DNA of 44,603 nucleotides from Hyphococcus sp. Its GTDB lineage: Bacteria > Pseudomonadota > Alphaproteobacteria > Caulobacterales > Parvularculaceae. This document shows positions 25,244-32,893 of this stretch, piece by piece. The position numbers were made by a program, and so were the translations under genes. Each line of letters starts with the position of its first letter. Within the stretch, counting starts at the first letter, position 1. Under the pieces are notes generated by a model that saw nothing but the letters and a program-made list of their open reading frames with translations, was not told the origin of the DNA and did no database searches. The stretch covers positions 1 through 44,603 of the forward strand of contig JAJFGF010000061.1 of NCBI GenBank assembly GCA_021776245.1. The letters run 5' to 3'.

Positions 25244-25734
25244 AACGGATGGTTATTGGGGTGCTGATCGTCACGCTGGGCGGGTGTGAAACCCTTACGG
25301 GCGGCAGCAGCGCGTCTGGCGCCCTGGAATCGGAAGAACCTGTGGCCGCAACTTTGGCTGAGAGCGACCAGGCCCTTGGCGCGCTCCAGCAGGCCAATAT
25401 CCCGGAAAAATCATGCGGCATGATCCTCTGGACTCTGGAGGCGCAGCGTCCGGCGGCGATATTTCGTTTTATCGTTGGTGAATCCGGCGAGATCGTTCTC
25501 GGCGGGCGCACGGTTTCGTTGATTCGCATCGATCAAAGCGGCGCCAGCGGTTTCGGCGTATTTGAAAATCAGCAATTTCAAAACGAGGACGGCGTGGCGG
25601 TCGAAATAACCAGCCGTTTTGGTCTTGGCTTTGACGGCGGCGCCTACATCAAGCGCGGGCTAATTAAGGTGCGCGATGCGTCGGGCTGGAGCATCGTTGC
25701 GCCGACCGCAGGTATTGCCGGATGCCGGTCTTAG
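25234..25734 (+). CDS. Lipoprotein of unknown function closing the gsp operon (pilotin candidate)
   Basis: This frame encodes 166 residues. GAGGAA lies seven bases before the ATG. The N-terminus MSMKRMVIGVLIVTLGGC is a lipoprotein signal with Cys18. The next residues are Glu-Thr, not Asp, so outer-membrane sorting is expected. About 35 residues of Ala/Ser/Glu-rich linker lead to a domain of about 110 residues with a Cys near the start (EKSCGMILWTLE) and one at the end (GIAGCRS), possibly a disulfide. GEIVLGGRTVSLIRIDQS and FGVFENQQFQNEDG suggest a small beta-rich fold. No family is recognised. It follows gspM by 61 bases on the same strand with no terminator between, so it is likely part of the operon. 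A pilotin for GspD is a reasonable but unproved idea. Confidence 0.75.
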   Translation: MSMKRMVIGVLIVTLGGCETLTGGSSASGALESEEPVAATLAESDQALGALQQANIPEKSCGMILWTLEAQRPAAIFRFIVGESGEIVLGGRTVSLIRIDQSGASGFGVFENQQFQNEDGVAVEITSRFGLGFDGGAYIKRGLIKVRDASGWSIVAPTAGIAGCRS

Positions 25735-25744
25735 GTTTTTGGCG

Positions 25745-26551
25745 CTAAACGCCGCTCAACTGTTGCATGATGATTGCGGCCGTGCCGATCACCACGCCAA
25801 GGGCCGCAATCTCATAGCCGCGATCATTGGGTGTGCGGGCCGCATGAGGCCCGAGGTGAACAATCAAAACATAGATGAGAGCTCCGGCGGCGACCCCCAG
25901 CATCGCGGGGATCGGTAATCCGCCCATCAAACCGAGAGCAAAATATGCCCCGAGCGTGCCGGCGACGGTTGTCACTGCTGCAGCAAAAAATGCGAGCACC
26001 ATTGCTCGAATGCGGCTAAGACCGGCCTCGATGAGCAAAAGATAGGCAATCACGCCTTCCGGAAATTCATGGAACAATAAGCCGCCGGTTGCGAGCCAGC
26101 CGGTGAACGGGTCCTCCTGAAAAGACGCCGAATAAATTACGCCGTCCAATAATGAGTGAGCGGAAAGTGCAATAATTGATGCATAGCCAAAAGTCAGCGC
26201 CGCGCCATCGGGGCGGCGCCTGAATGCGACCTGAACAATCATGCCGATCACGACCATTATCGCAAAACCAGCCGCGACCCAGCCGAGCGCCATATCCGAA
26301 AGGCTCATTGCTTCCGGGATCAAGTGAAACATCACCGCGACGGTCAACAGGCCAACTGCAAACGCAGAAAAATAAGCGCTGTTGCGCTGCGCCCAGCCGC
26401 CAAAGATGGTCATGACGATAATGCCGCTGGTGCTGATCGCGGCGGCGAGCAAGCTTGCAGTCAGCCCAAAAAATATTTCCTGGTCCCCAAACAAACCCAG
26501 CTTACCCCTCTTTGCCGCCGCCCCCGCCCGGCAAGCGAGGTCTTCGGCCAT
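25745..26551 (-). CDS. ZIP-family divalent metal transporter
   Basis: ZIP proteins bring zinc, iron or related metals into the cytoplasm. The 268 residues have about eight hydrophobic segments. The metal-binding helices carry HSLLDGVIYS and HEFPEGVIAYLL, the HxxxDG and HEFPEG signatures of the family. The ATG at 26551 has a weak ribosome site and gives an unusual basic N-terminal tail of about 20 residues, so the true start may be a later TTG or ATT. It is divergent from a CDF exporter gene across 196 bases, which suggests opposite control by the same metal. It converges with the gsp lipoprotein gene, with ten bases between. Confidence 0.9.
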   Translation of the reverse strand: MAEDLACRAGAAAKRGKLGLFGDQEIFFGLTASLLAAAISTSGIIVMTIFGGWAQRNSAYFSAFAVGLLTVAVMFHLIPEAMSLSDMALGWVAAGFAIMVVIGMIVQVAFRRRPDGAALTFGYASIIALSAHSLLDGVIYSASFQEDPFTGWLATGGLLFHEFPEGVIAYLLLIEAGLSRIRAMVLAFFAAAVTTVAGTLGAYFALGLMGGLPIPAMLGVAAGALIYVLIVHLGPHAARTPNDRGYEIAALGVVIGTAAIIMQQLSGV

Positions 26552-26747
26552 CGCAGACAGGATAGCAATGAAAATGTTATCACGTCACTATTTTTTGGAA
26601 CACAAACCGAACCGGATCGGCTAAATGGTTGAAATTCCCGTGACATGGCGCCTCCGGTCCTTGCCCTCGCGTTACGAGACGGATTACTGTCAATCTTGTG
26701 TATAAACCCCTACGCGTATTAGAAAAATAGAACCGACTGGCAGGCGT
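26552..26747. promoter_or_regulatory. Divergent promoter region of the ZIP and CDF metal transporter genes
   Basis: Both promoters of this pair must lie here. TATAAA at about 26701-26706 is a possible -10 for the CDF gene, but no well-spaced -35 is seen. No clear metal-regulator palindrome was found by eye. Confidence 0.35.
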
Positions 26748-27740
26748 ATGGTTGATTGCGACCATCAACACGCACAAACACATAAAATGACCACCAATCG
26801 TCTCTTGTGGGCGCTTGCGGTCATATCTGTGTTCATGGTCGTTGAGGTGGTCGGCGGCGTACTTTCCGGATCACTGGCCTTATTGGCTGACGCGACGCAT
26901 ATGCTGACGGATGCGCTGGCGCTGGCGCTGGCGGTCAGCGCCCAATTTTTCGCTGTGCGCCCGCCGGATTCACGTCTGCATTATGGCTATCGCCGTGCGC
27001 AGGTTCTTGCTGCTTTTGTAAACGGGATATTCTTGGCGTTTCTCCTGTTCTGGATTGTTTCAGAAGCGGTGCAGCGTTTCGTTAACCCTGTCGAAGTTAA
27101 TGCGCCGTTGATGTTTGGTGTTGCTGTCGCCGGCCTCGTCGCCAATATTGTCGCATTTTTTATCCTGCATCGGCGCGATGAACGCGACCTCAATATGCGC
27201 GGCGCGATGCTGCATGTGATTGGCGACCTTTTGGGTTCTGTCGCGGCGATCGTCGCGGCGATCGTTATCAGTATGACGGGATGGCTGCAGATTGATCCAA
27301 TCCTGTCGATTCTTGTTGCTGTGCTGATCGGCGTGTCGGCGATCCGCCTCGTGCGGGAAACTGGTTTCATCCTGCTTGAAGGCGCGCCGCAGAGCATTAA
27401 CGTTGTGGAACTGGCGGCGGGCATCATAGATGCCTCACCCTTGATCAAAGAGGTCCACGATATCCGGATTTCACAGATCACGCCGGATCAGCCGCGGCTG
27501 ACCATGCATGCCTGCGTCGACAGCGCCGCAGATGCGGCGCCTGCGCTTGAAGCGGCTAAAGCATTTCTCGGCAAGAAATATAAAATCCGCAATTCAACCA
27601 TACAAGTTGAGGTCGGCGAAGATTGTCCTGATCGGGCTTTTAAGGATGAAGAACAGTTGGCGCCGGCGGCAAACGCCAATCAGTCGATCGCCAGTGGATC
27701 GGCGGCTGGCGGCGCAGCGGTGCTGGCGGCGTCGGACTAG
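26748..27740 (+). CDS. Cation diffusion facilitator (zinc/cadmium/cobalt exporter)
   Basis: CDF proteins export divalent cations in exchange for protons. The 330 residues show a His-rich N-terminus (DCDHQHAQTH), six transmembrane helices and a C-terminal cytoplasmic domain. The transport-site residues are in helix 2 (LLADATHMLTDA) and helix 5 (MLHVIGDLLGS), the HxxxD pairs of zinc-type members such as CzcD and ZitB. The tail of about 35 residues is Ala/Gly-rich and probably disordered. The stop codon lies at the edge of a REP-like repeat shared with the convergent ligase gene. It is divergent from the ZIP gene. Confidence 0.93.
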   Translation: MVDCDHQHAQTHKMTTNRLLWALAVISVFMVVEVVGGVLSGSLALLADATHMLTDALALALAVSAQFFAVRPPDSRLHYGYRRAQVLAAFVNGIFLAFLLFWIVSEAVQRFVNPVEVNAPLMFGVAVAGLVANIVAFFILHRRDERDLNMRGAMLHVIGDLLGSVAAIVAAIVISMTGWLQIDPILSILVAVLIGVSAIRLVRETGFILLEGAPQSINVVELAAGIIDASPLIKEVHDIRISQITPDQPRLTMHACVDSAADAAPALEAAKAFLGKKYKIRNSTIQVEVGEDCPDRAFKDEEQLAPAANANQSIASGSAAGGAAVLAASD

Positions 27741-27842
27741 AGCCGTTCCGGTCTTAACTGAATCGCGGACCGGCTCTAAGCTATTGTTTGGTCGCATTTC
27801 CTTCACGCGAACCGGTTCCCACTTCGCTCGGAAATGCTCTAA
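27739..27842 (+). repeat. REP-like palindromic repeat, copy 2, between convergent genes
   Basis: This element of about 104 bp has two stem-loops: AGAGCCG..CCGGTC with GGACCGGCTCT, then GCATTTCC with GGAAATGC, joined by CTATTGTTTGGTCGC. It begins within the stop codon of the CDF gene and contains the stop codon of the ligase gene (27841-27839), so it exactly fills the gap between the two convergent genes. It could serve as a bidirectional terminator. It is closely similar to the inverted copy at 29193-29294. Confidence 0.85.
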
Positions 27843-29176
27843 ATCACGCTGACGGGATTTTTCGCAAATTGTTTTTTGGCGCGATATTTCTGCGGTAATT
27901 TCAGGTTTCTGACGCTGTGCAGCGCGTATCCGGGTTTGCGCGATTGTTCAGGGGCAATTCCACTCAATGCCGCGATCAGCGCGACTACAATCAAATATCC
28001 GTCCCACATCTCCATCGATGTCGATGCGCCGCCGATGGCAAACACCGCAATGGATATTTGCGCATAAAAGGCGAAGTTCGATTTCCATAAATCATTTGGC
28101 GTCTTTTTTCCGGCAAGATAGATGCGCCAGGCGGTAATGAACGCCGCCGCCAGCATACTCATATATAATAAAAACCCGATGTAACCGGCGCCGCCGAGGA
28201 TTTCGAAATAGATGCTGTGGGCGGCTTTTGCGCTTTCCGCGCGTTTCGGATCGACGGTCTTGGCGATTTCTTTCTGGTAGGAATTTCGCAGGCCGGCGCC
28301 TGTGATCGGGTTTTGTTCGGCAAGTTTCATATTGATGACCCAGGCGTCGACGCGGCCCATGAAAGAAGCGTCTTGCGTCGCCTCGCTAATGGTCGTCATA
28401 CGCTCGGTCCATTTGGCCGGCATAAAAGCAATGGTTGGAACCATCAACAATGTCAGCCCGGCGAGAATAGACATTTTGTGTTTGGAGCGGATCCAGAAAA
28501 CCCCGCCAAAAGCCGCCAGCGCCAGAAAGGCGCCTCGTGAATGTGTGCCGATGACGGCGACGATTGAAAGACAAAACAGGGCGAGCAGCGCCTGCCGGAG
28601 CCAGGGGCGCGACGCTTCACCGCGCAGATACAATATCAGCGGCAGTATGGTCGCAATCGCAATGCCAAGGTGATTGTTGTCTTCCAAAATGGTTTGCGGC
28701 AATCCCTGCACGCGAAACTGGCCAAATGTAATGATTGTAAAAACTGCGCCTTTGGCCGCAAAAAAACCAATACTGGCGACAAGCGTCCAAACCAGCGCGT
28801 TAAAGCGCAGTTTGTCGCGCGCCATTTGCGCGCACAAAAGGATAAACAGCAATGTTTTGATAAACCGGTCGAAATAAATCGCGGAGTTGTCCGGGTCGAG
28901 CGAGAATGATTGCGAGAGTGTTAACCAGCCGGCAAAAGCGATGATCAGCCCGGTTATTTTGTCGAATTTGAATTTCGTAAATTCCGCCGAGGCGAGATAG
29001 GAGGCGATCGTTACGCCGGCGATCACCAGGTTTAGCGGAATGCCATACACGCCAAAGGCGGCCTGATGCGGCGTCATCAATGTAAACCACGCCCATGTCA
29101 GAAGGCCGACAAACGGATAGCGCATCGCCGCGGCGAGGGCGAAGCCGATAAAACCAACCAGAATGAGGTCTCGCAT
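27839..29176 (-). CDS. O-antigen ligase / polymerase-type membrane protein (exosortase-A-associated O-glycosylation ligase family)
   Basis: The 445-residue protein has about eleven hydrophobic segments. It matches the Wzy/WaaL superfamily, most like the putative O-glycosylation ligases found near exosortase A. The large loop has FGQFRVQGLPQTILEDNNHL, a GTHSRGAFLALAAF helix start, FMGRVDAWVINM and AHSIYFEILGGAGYIGFLL, where the His is the usual catalytic candidate. Such enzymes move a glycan from undecaprenyl diphosphate to an acceptor in the periplasm. No exosortase or other EPS genes are in the window except the lone GT4 gene at 9862. The coding region is framed by inverted REP-like repeats: one contains its stop codon and the other ends 17 bases before its ATG. 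Confidence 0.85.
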   Translation of the reverse strand: MRDLILVGFIGFALAAAMRYPFVGLLTWAWFTLMTPHQAAFGVYGIPLNLVIAGVTIASYLASAEFTKFKFDKITGLIIAFAGWLTLSQSFSLDPDNSAIYFDRFIKTLLFILLCAQMARDKLRFNALVWTLVASIGFFAAKGAVFTIITFGQFRVQGLPQTILEDNNHLGIAIATILPLILYLRGEASRPWLRQALLALFCLSIVAVIGTHSRGAFLALAAFGGVFWIRSKHKMSILAGLTLLMVPTIAFMPAKWTERMTTISEATQDASFMGRVDAWVINMKLAEQNPITGAGLRNSYQKEIAKTVDPKRAESAKAAHSIYFEILGGAGYIGFLLYMSMLAAAFITAWRIYLAGKKTPNDLWKSNFAFYAQISIAVFAIGGASTSMEMWDGYLIVVALIAALSGIAPEQSRKPGYALHSVRNLKLPQKYRAKKQFAKNPVSVI

Positions 29177-29192
29177 GACGCCGCCTGTCCCC

Positions 29193-29294
29193 GAGCATTT
29201 CCAGGCGACGTGGGACCCCGTTCGCGTGAAGGAAATGCGTCCAAAATTAACCCAGAGCCGTTCCGGGATTCAATTGAGACCGGAGCGGCTCTTA
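29193..29294 (-). repeat. REP-like palindromic repeat, copy 3 (inverted), before the ligase gene
   Basis: Read on the minus strand this gives AGAGCCGCTCCGG paired with CCGGAACGGCTCT, then a TTAATTTTGGACGC link, then GCATTTCC paired with GGAAATGC. It includes the block TTCACGCGAAC seen at the same place in copy 2. Orientation is opposite to copy 2. It ends 17 bases before the ligase ATG, so the ligase promoter must lie within or beyond it. The 93 bases between it and the P1 peptidase gene show nothing further. Confidence 0.8.
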
Positions 29295-29387
29295 CGGGAG
29301 ATGAATGCCCGCGACATGGTTTATTCAAGGAACAGGCCGGTTAGGGATATGCGCGCAAGGTCGCCAGAAACATGGTTAACAACGATT

Positions 29388-30377
29388 TTATTTGCGCGCC
29401 TCAAAGACAGCTCGCGCGATCGCCCGTGCGAGACAATCGCCTGCTGCAGCGCCGATCCGGGCAATGGCGCCGGCCCTCATCAGAGGATCGGTGGGGGCTG
29501 CGTCCGCAGCCGTGGCGATGGCAAACACAATATCCCCGTCAAATGGCGAATGAGCGGGGCGCACCGCGCGCGCAATGCCGTCATGGGCCATCATGGCGAC
29601 GCGCTTGGCCTCGACATTGGTGAGGTCGGCGCTCGTCGCGACAATCGCAATTGTGGTGTTCGCGCCGGCCTGCGTGCGATTGCCAAGGCGCGAATGCGCC
29701 GGGAACGGATCGGCGCCGTCCTTTTTTTCTGGCGGCGATTGATCGCCAAATTCTCCGTCGCATTCCCATGGCCAGGCATAAAAGGTTTTGCCGTCCGCCA
29801 TAACGACGGAGCCGACGGGGTTAGCTGCAACGAGGGCGCCGACCGCAACGCCGTCCTCGAGAATAAGCGACGCTGATCCAAGACCGCCTTTAAGTGCGCC
29901 GGCCATGGCGCCGCGCCCGGCGCCAAGGGAACCAAGATTGAAATTGCCTGACGCATTTTGCGCCGCCTCGACGCCAAGGGCGCGATAAGGGGGCGTATCG
30001 CCCCAATTCTTGTCACCGTCATTGGCGAGATCATGCAAAACAGCTGCGGGAACAATCGGAATGGCGGGGCCTTTGACGCCAATGCGTAAACCGATGTTTT
30101 GTTGCGACAGCGCGGATGCGACGCCGTCGGCGGCGGCAAGGCCGAAAACCGATCCGCCGGTGAGAACGATCGCGTCAGTGCGGCCGACGAGGGTTTCGGG
30201 CGCCAGCGTATCGGTTTCACGAACGCCGGGCGCGCCCCCGCGCACATCAACAGCGCTGACGAAAGCGCGTGCGCAGCGCAATACCGTGACGCCGGTCTTT
30301 GCCGTTTCATCGGTGGCGTTGCCGACAGTCAGACCTTTGACATCGGTAATCAAATTCAGTGCGCCCGGACTGAGCAT
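29388..30377 (-). CDS. P1 (DmpA/BapA-type, S58) family self-processing peptidase
   Basis: Members of this Ntn-hydrolase-like family cut themselves into two chains and act as aminopeptidases, often on D- or beta-amino acid peptides. The 329 residues have the family start (NLITDVKGLTVGNA), the GGSVFGLAAADGVASAL block, and NFNLGSLGAGRGAMAGALKGG. The predicted cleavage and nucleophile segment is GANTTIAIVATSADLT, where a Thr would be the new N-terminus. AAAGGGAG lies seven bases before the ATG. It sits just downstream of a peptide ABC transporter on the same strand (23-base gap), so a role on imported or periplasmic peptides is plausible. No signal sequence is seen. Confidence 0.9.
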   Translation of the reverse strand: MLSPGALNLITDVKGLTVGNATDETAKTGVTVLRCARAFVSAVDVRGGAPGVRETDTLAPETLVGRTDAIVLTGGSVFGLAAADGVASALSQQNIGLRIGVKGPAIPIVPAAVLHDLANDGDKNWGDTPPYRALGVEAAQNASGNFNLGSLGAGRGAMAGALKGGLGSASLILEDGVAVGALVAANPVGSVVMADGKTFYAWPWECDGEFGDQSPPEKKDGADPFPAHSRLGNRTQAGANTTIAIVATSADLTNVEAKRVAMMAHDGIARAVRPAHSPFDGDIVFAIATAADAAPTDPLMRAGAIARIGAAAGDCLARAIARAVFEARK

Positions 30378-30400
30378 ATGGCACTCCCTTTAAAACCGTT

Positions 30401-32044
30401 TCAATCTACATGGTCTCGGGGCGTATCGGAAGCGCCGCCTTGCGGTGTTGCCGCCCATTTCATTACTGGCGCTGCGGCGATTAACATCTTGGTATAGGGA
30501 TGGCGTGGATTTTCAAATATATCTTTCGTTGCGCCTTCCTCGACAATACGACCGGATTTCATCACCAGCGTCCGGTCGGCGATATCGCGAATAACGCCAA
30601 GGTCGTGGGTGATAAAAAGGAAAGAAACGCCGCGTTTTTCTGACAAAGATTGTAAAAGGGCGAGAATGCGATTTCGCGCTGTGATGTCGAGCGCCGAGGT
30701 TGCCTCGTCGAGCACAATAATTTCAGGATCGGTGATCAGCGCCCGGGCAATTGCGATGCGCTGGCGTTGGCCGCCGGAAAATTCATGGGGATATTTACCT
30801 GCGTCGCTGGGGTCAAGGCCGACGCTTTGCAGAACGCCGGAAATCCGATTGCGTTGTTTTGCTTCTATCGGCGGCTGATCAAACAGGTGAAACGGCTCGG
30901 CGATAATTTTTCCGACCTTATGGCGAGGATTAAAGCTCGAATAGGGGTCCTGGAATACAATTTGAATTTTGCGCCGGGCCGCGCGCATGGCGGATTTTTC
31001 GACGGCGGGAAAGCTTGCGCCGTCGATGCGTATTTCACCGCTTGCCACCGGTTGCAATCCGAGGAGCGCGCGCGCCAATGTCGACTTCCCACAGCCTGAA
31101 GCGCCAACAAGACCGATATTTTCACCTTTACGGATGTTCAGGGAAACGCCGTCGACTGCATGAAACGGCGCCCGCGATGAAAAAATCGATTGTCCGCGCT
31201 GGTGATACGCACAAATTACAATTCTTGCCTCGATAATTGCGCGCGCCTGTTCGCCGTTCCCCGGCGGCTTGTTCGGACGCTTTAGCGGCGCCGCGATCAA
31301 ATCCTGAGCCGCGCCGTTATGGCCGCCCTGAAAAAATGCCTCAGGCGTTGCCTGTTCGACAATGTGTCCGTTTTTGATGATCGCGATCCGGTCCGCCATT
31401 TGTGAAATGACCGCGAGGTCATGGGTGATCAGCAAAACAGCAATGCCGTCGTCGCGCGACAGGCGGCGCAGGAGGTCAAGGATTTCCGCCTGGGTTGTCA
31501 CGTCAAGCGCAGTGGTCGGCTCGTCGCAAATCAGAATTTCCGGATTCATCGCAATTGCGATTGCGATGACAACGCGCTGGCGCTGTCCGCCGGAAAGTTC
31601 GTGAGGATATCGGTCGGAAGAAATCTCGTTTGGGTCAAGCCCGACACGCCGCAGCGTCTGATCGGCGCGCTTTAAGGCTTGTTTTTTCGATGCATCGCTG
31701 TGGATTAAAATCACTTCCGCGACTTGCGCGCCGATGGTCTGCAACGGGTTGAGCGCCGTCATCGGTTCCTGAAAGACCATGCCAATGCGGCTGCCGCGAA
31801 TCTCACGCCATTCAGCCTGACTTTTTTCCAGCAGATTTTCGCCGTTGAGCAGCACTTCGCCGAATATTTCCGCGCGCTGCGGCGCCAGCGCCATAATTGC
31901 CAGCGCAGTCATTGATTTGCCTGAGCCGGATCGTCCTGCCAGTCCGGTTATTTCGCCCTGCTGCAGGGTCAGATCCACATCGGACAGGATGGCGTCTTCG
32001 CCAATCCTCAATGAGAGCTTTTTTATAATGAGCGCTGGTTCCAT
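30401..32044 (-). CDS. Peptide ABC transporter ATPase, two fused nucleotide-binding domains (YejF-like)
   Basis: This 547-residue protein carries both ATPases of a Dpp/Opp-type importer in one chain. Domain 1 (about 1-250) has Walker A GRSGSGKS, Q-loop VFQEPMTALNP, signature LSGGQRQR and Walker B ILICDEPTTALD. Domain 2 (about 300-540) has Walker A GASGCGKST, VFQDPYSSFNPRH, FSGGQRQRIAIARAL and IIVLDEATSALD. The usual C-terminal HPYT peptide-transporter motif is kept only in domain 2 (ENPRHPYTKML); in domain 1 it is changed to HNGAAQDL. The ATG directly follows the stop of the permease gene. All ATP-site residues are intact. Confidence 0.95.
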   Translation of the reverse strand: MEPALIIKKLSLRIGEDAILSDVDLTLQQGEITGLAGRSGSGKSMTALAIMALAPQRAEIFGEVLLNGENLLEKSQAEWREIRGSRIGMVFQEPMTALNPLQTIGAQVAEVILIHSDASKKQALKRADQTLRRVGLDPNEISSDRYPHELSGGQRQRVVIAIAIAMNPEILICDEPTTALDVTTQAEILDLLRRLSRDDGIAVLLITHDLAVISQMADRIAIIKNGHIVEQATPEAFFQGGHNGAAQDLIAAPLKRPNKPPGNGEQARAIIEARIVICAYHQRGQSIFSSRAPFHAVDGVSLNIRKGENIGLVGASGCGKSTLARALLGLQPVASGEIRIDGASFPAVEKSAMRAARRKIQIVFQDPYSSFNPRHKVGKIIAEPFHLFDQPPIEAKQRNRISGVLQSVGLDPSDAGKYPHEFSGGQRQRIAIARALITDPEIIVLDEATSALDITARNRILALLQSLSEKRGVSFLFITHDLGVIRDIADRTLVMKSGRIVEEGATKDIFENPRHPYTKMLIAAAPVMKWAATPQGGASDTPRDHVD

Positions 32045-32893
32045 TTATGCCGCCCGCTCATTGTGGGGATCGAGGCGGCGACGTAAACCATCGCCCAATA
32101 AATTAAGCCCGAGCACAAAAATGAAAATGGCGAGTCCGGGAAACAGCGCAAGCCATGGTGCGAAACTGATCATGGTCTGGCTCTCGGCCAGCATGCGGCC
32201 CCAGCTCGGCAGCGGCGGCTGAGCGCCAAGGCCCACATAGGACAAACCCGCTTCTGCCAGAATGCCGAGGGAAAACTGGATTGTTCCCTGAACGATCAAG
32301 AGATGCGAAATATTCGGCAGGATATGTTCGAAGGAGATTTCGGCGCTCGATTTGCCGGCAGTCCGGGCGCTCAAGACGTAACCCTTTTTCCAGATCGGCA
32401 AGGCTGCGCCACGTGCAAGGCGCGCAAAGACGGGAATATTGAAAATGCCGATCGCGATAATGGCGTTGACAGCGCCGGGCCCGAACACCGCCGTAATGAG
32501 AATTGCGAGGATCAGCGCCGGAAACGCAAACACCAGATCACTGCCGCGCATAATCACGTCGTCTGCAAGCCCCGGCATCGCGGCGGACGCAAGACCAATG
32601 GGAACGCCGATGATCATGCCGATGCCAACGGCGAATAAGGCGACCAGGATTGATATGCGCGCGCCACTCATGATCATTGAGGCGACGTCGCGCCCCAAAT
32701 GATTGGTTCCCATCCAATGGGCCGCGCCGGGCGGTGTAAAACGACCGCTGATATCGAGCGCCATGACATCATAAGGGGTCCAGATGAGAGAGACTAAGGC
32801 TGCAAAAACAAACAGACTTGTGACGCCAATCCCGGCGATCAGCCCCGGCGACCGGGAAAACCAATTCTCCGGTGTGGTTGCCCTTACGCTCAT
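32045..32893 (-). CDS. Peptide ABC transporter permease, DppC/YejE type
   Basis: This 282-residue inner-membrane permease of the DppC class has the N-terminal OppC-like segment (LIAGIGVTSLFVFAALVSLIW), the MGTNHLGRDV motif before the permease domain, and about six transmembrane helices. The EAA coupling loop is SARTAGKSSAEISFEHILPN. The C-terminus (LFPGLAIFIFVLGLNLLGDGLRRRLDP) is typical. It overlaps the upstream binding-protein/permease fusion by ATGA and abuts the ATPase gene, so the three genes form one coupled operon. Confidence 0.95.
   Translation of the reverse strand: MSVRATTPENWFSRSPGLIAGIGVTSLFVFAALVSLIWTPYDVMALDISGRFTPPGAAHWMGTNHLGRDVASMIMSGARISILVALFAVGIGMIIGVPIGLASAAMPGLADDVIMRGSDLVFAFPALILAILITAVFGPGAVNAIIAIGIFNIPVFARLARGAALPIWKKGYVLSARTAGKSSAEISFEHILPNISHLLIVQGTIQFSLGILAEAGLSYVGLGAQPPLPSWGRMLAESQTMISFAPWLALFPGLAIFIFVLGLNLLGDGLRRRLDPHNERAA

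Noticed and set aside
29163-29876. 237-codon plus-strand frame across the ligase start, repeat and P1 peptidase
   Set aside because: It spans a repeat and two real genes on the other strand and has no recognisable fold.
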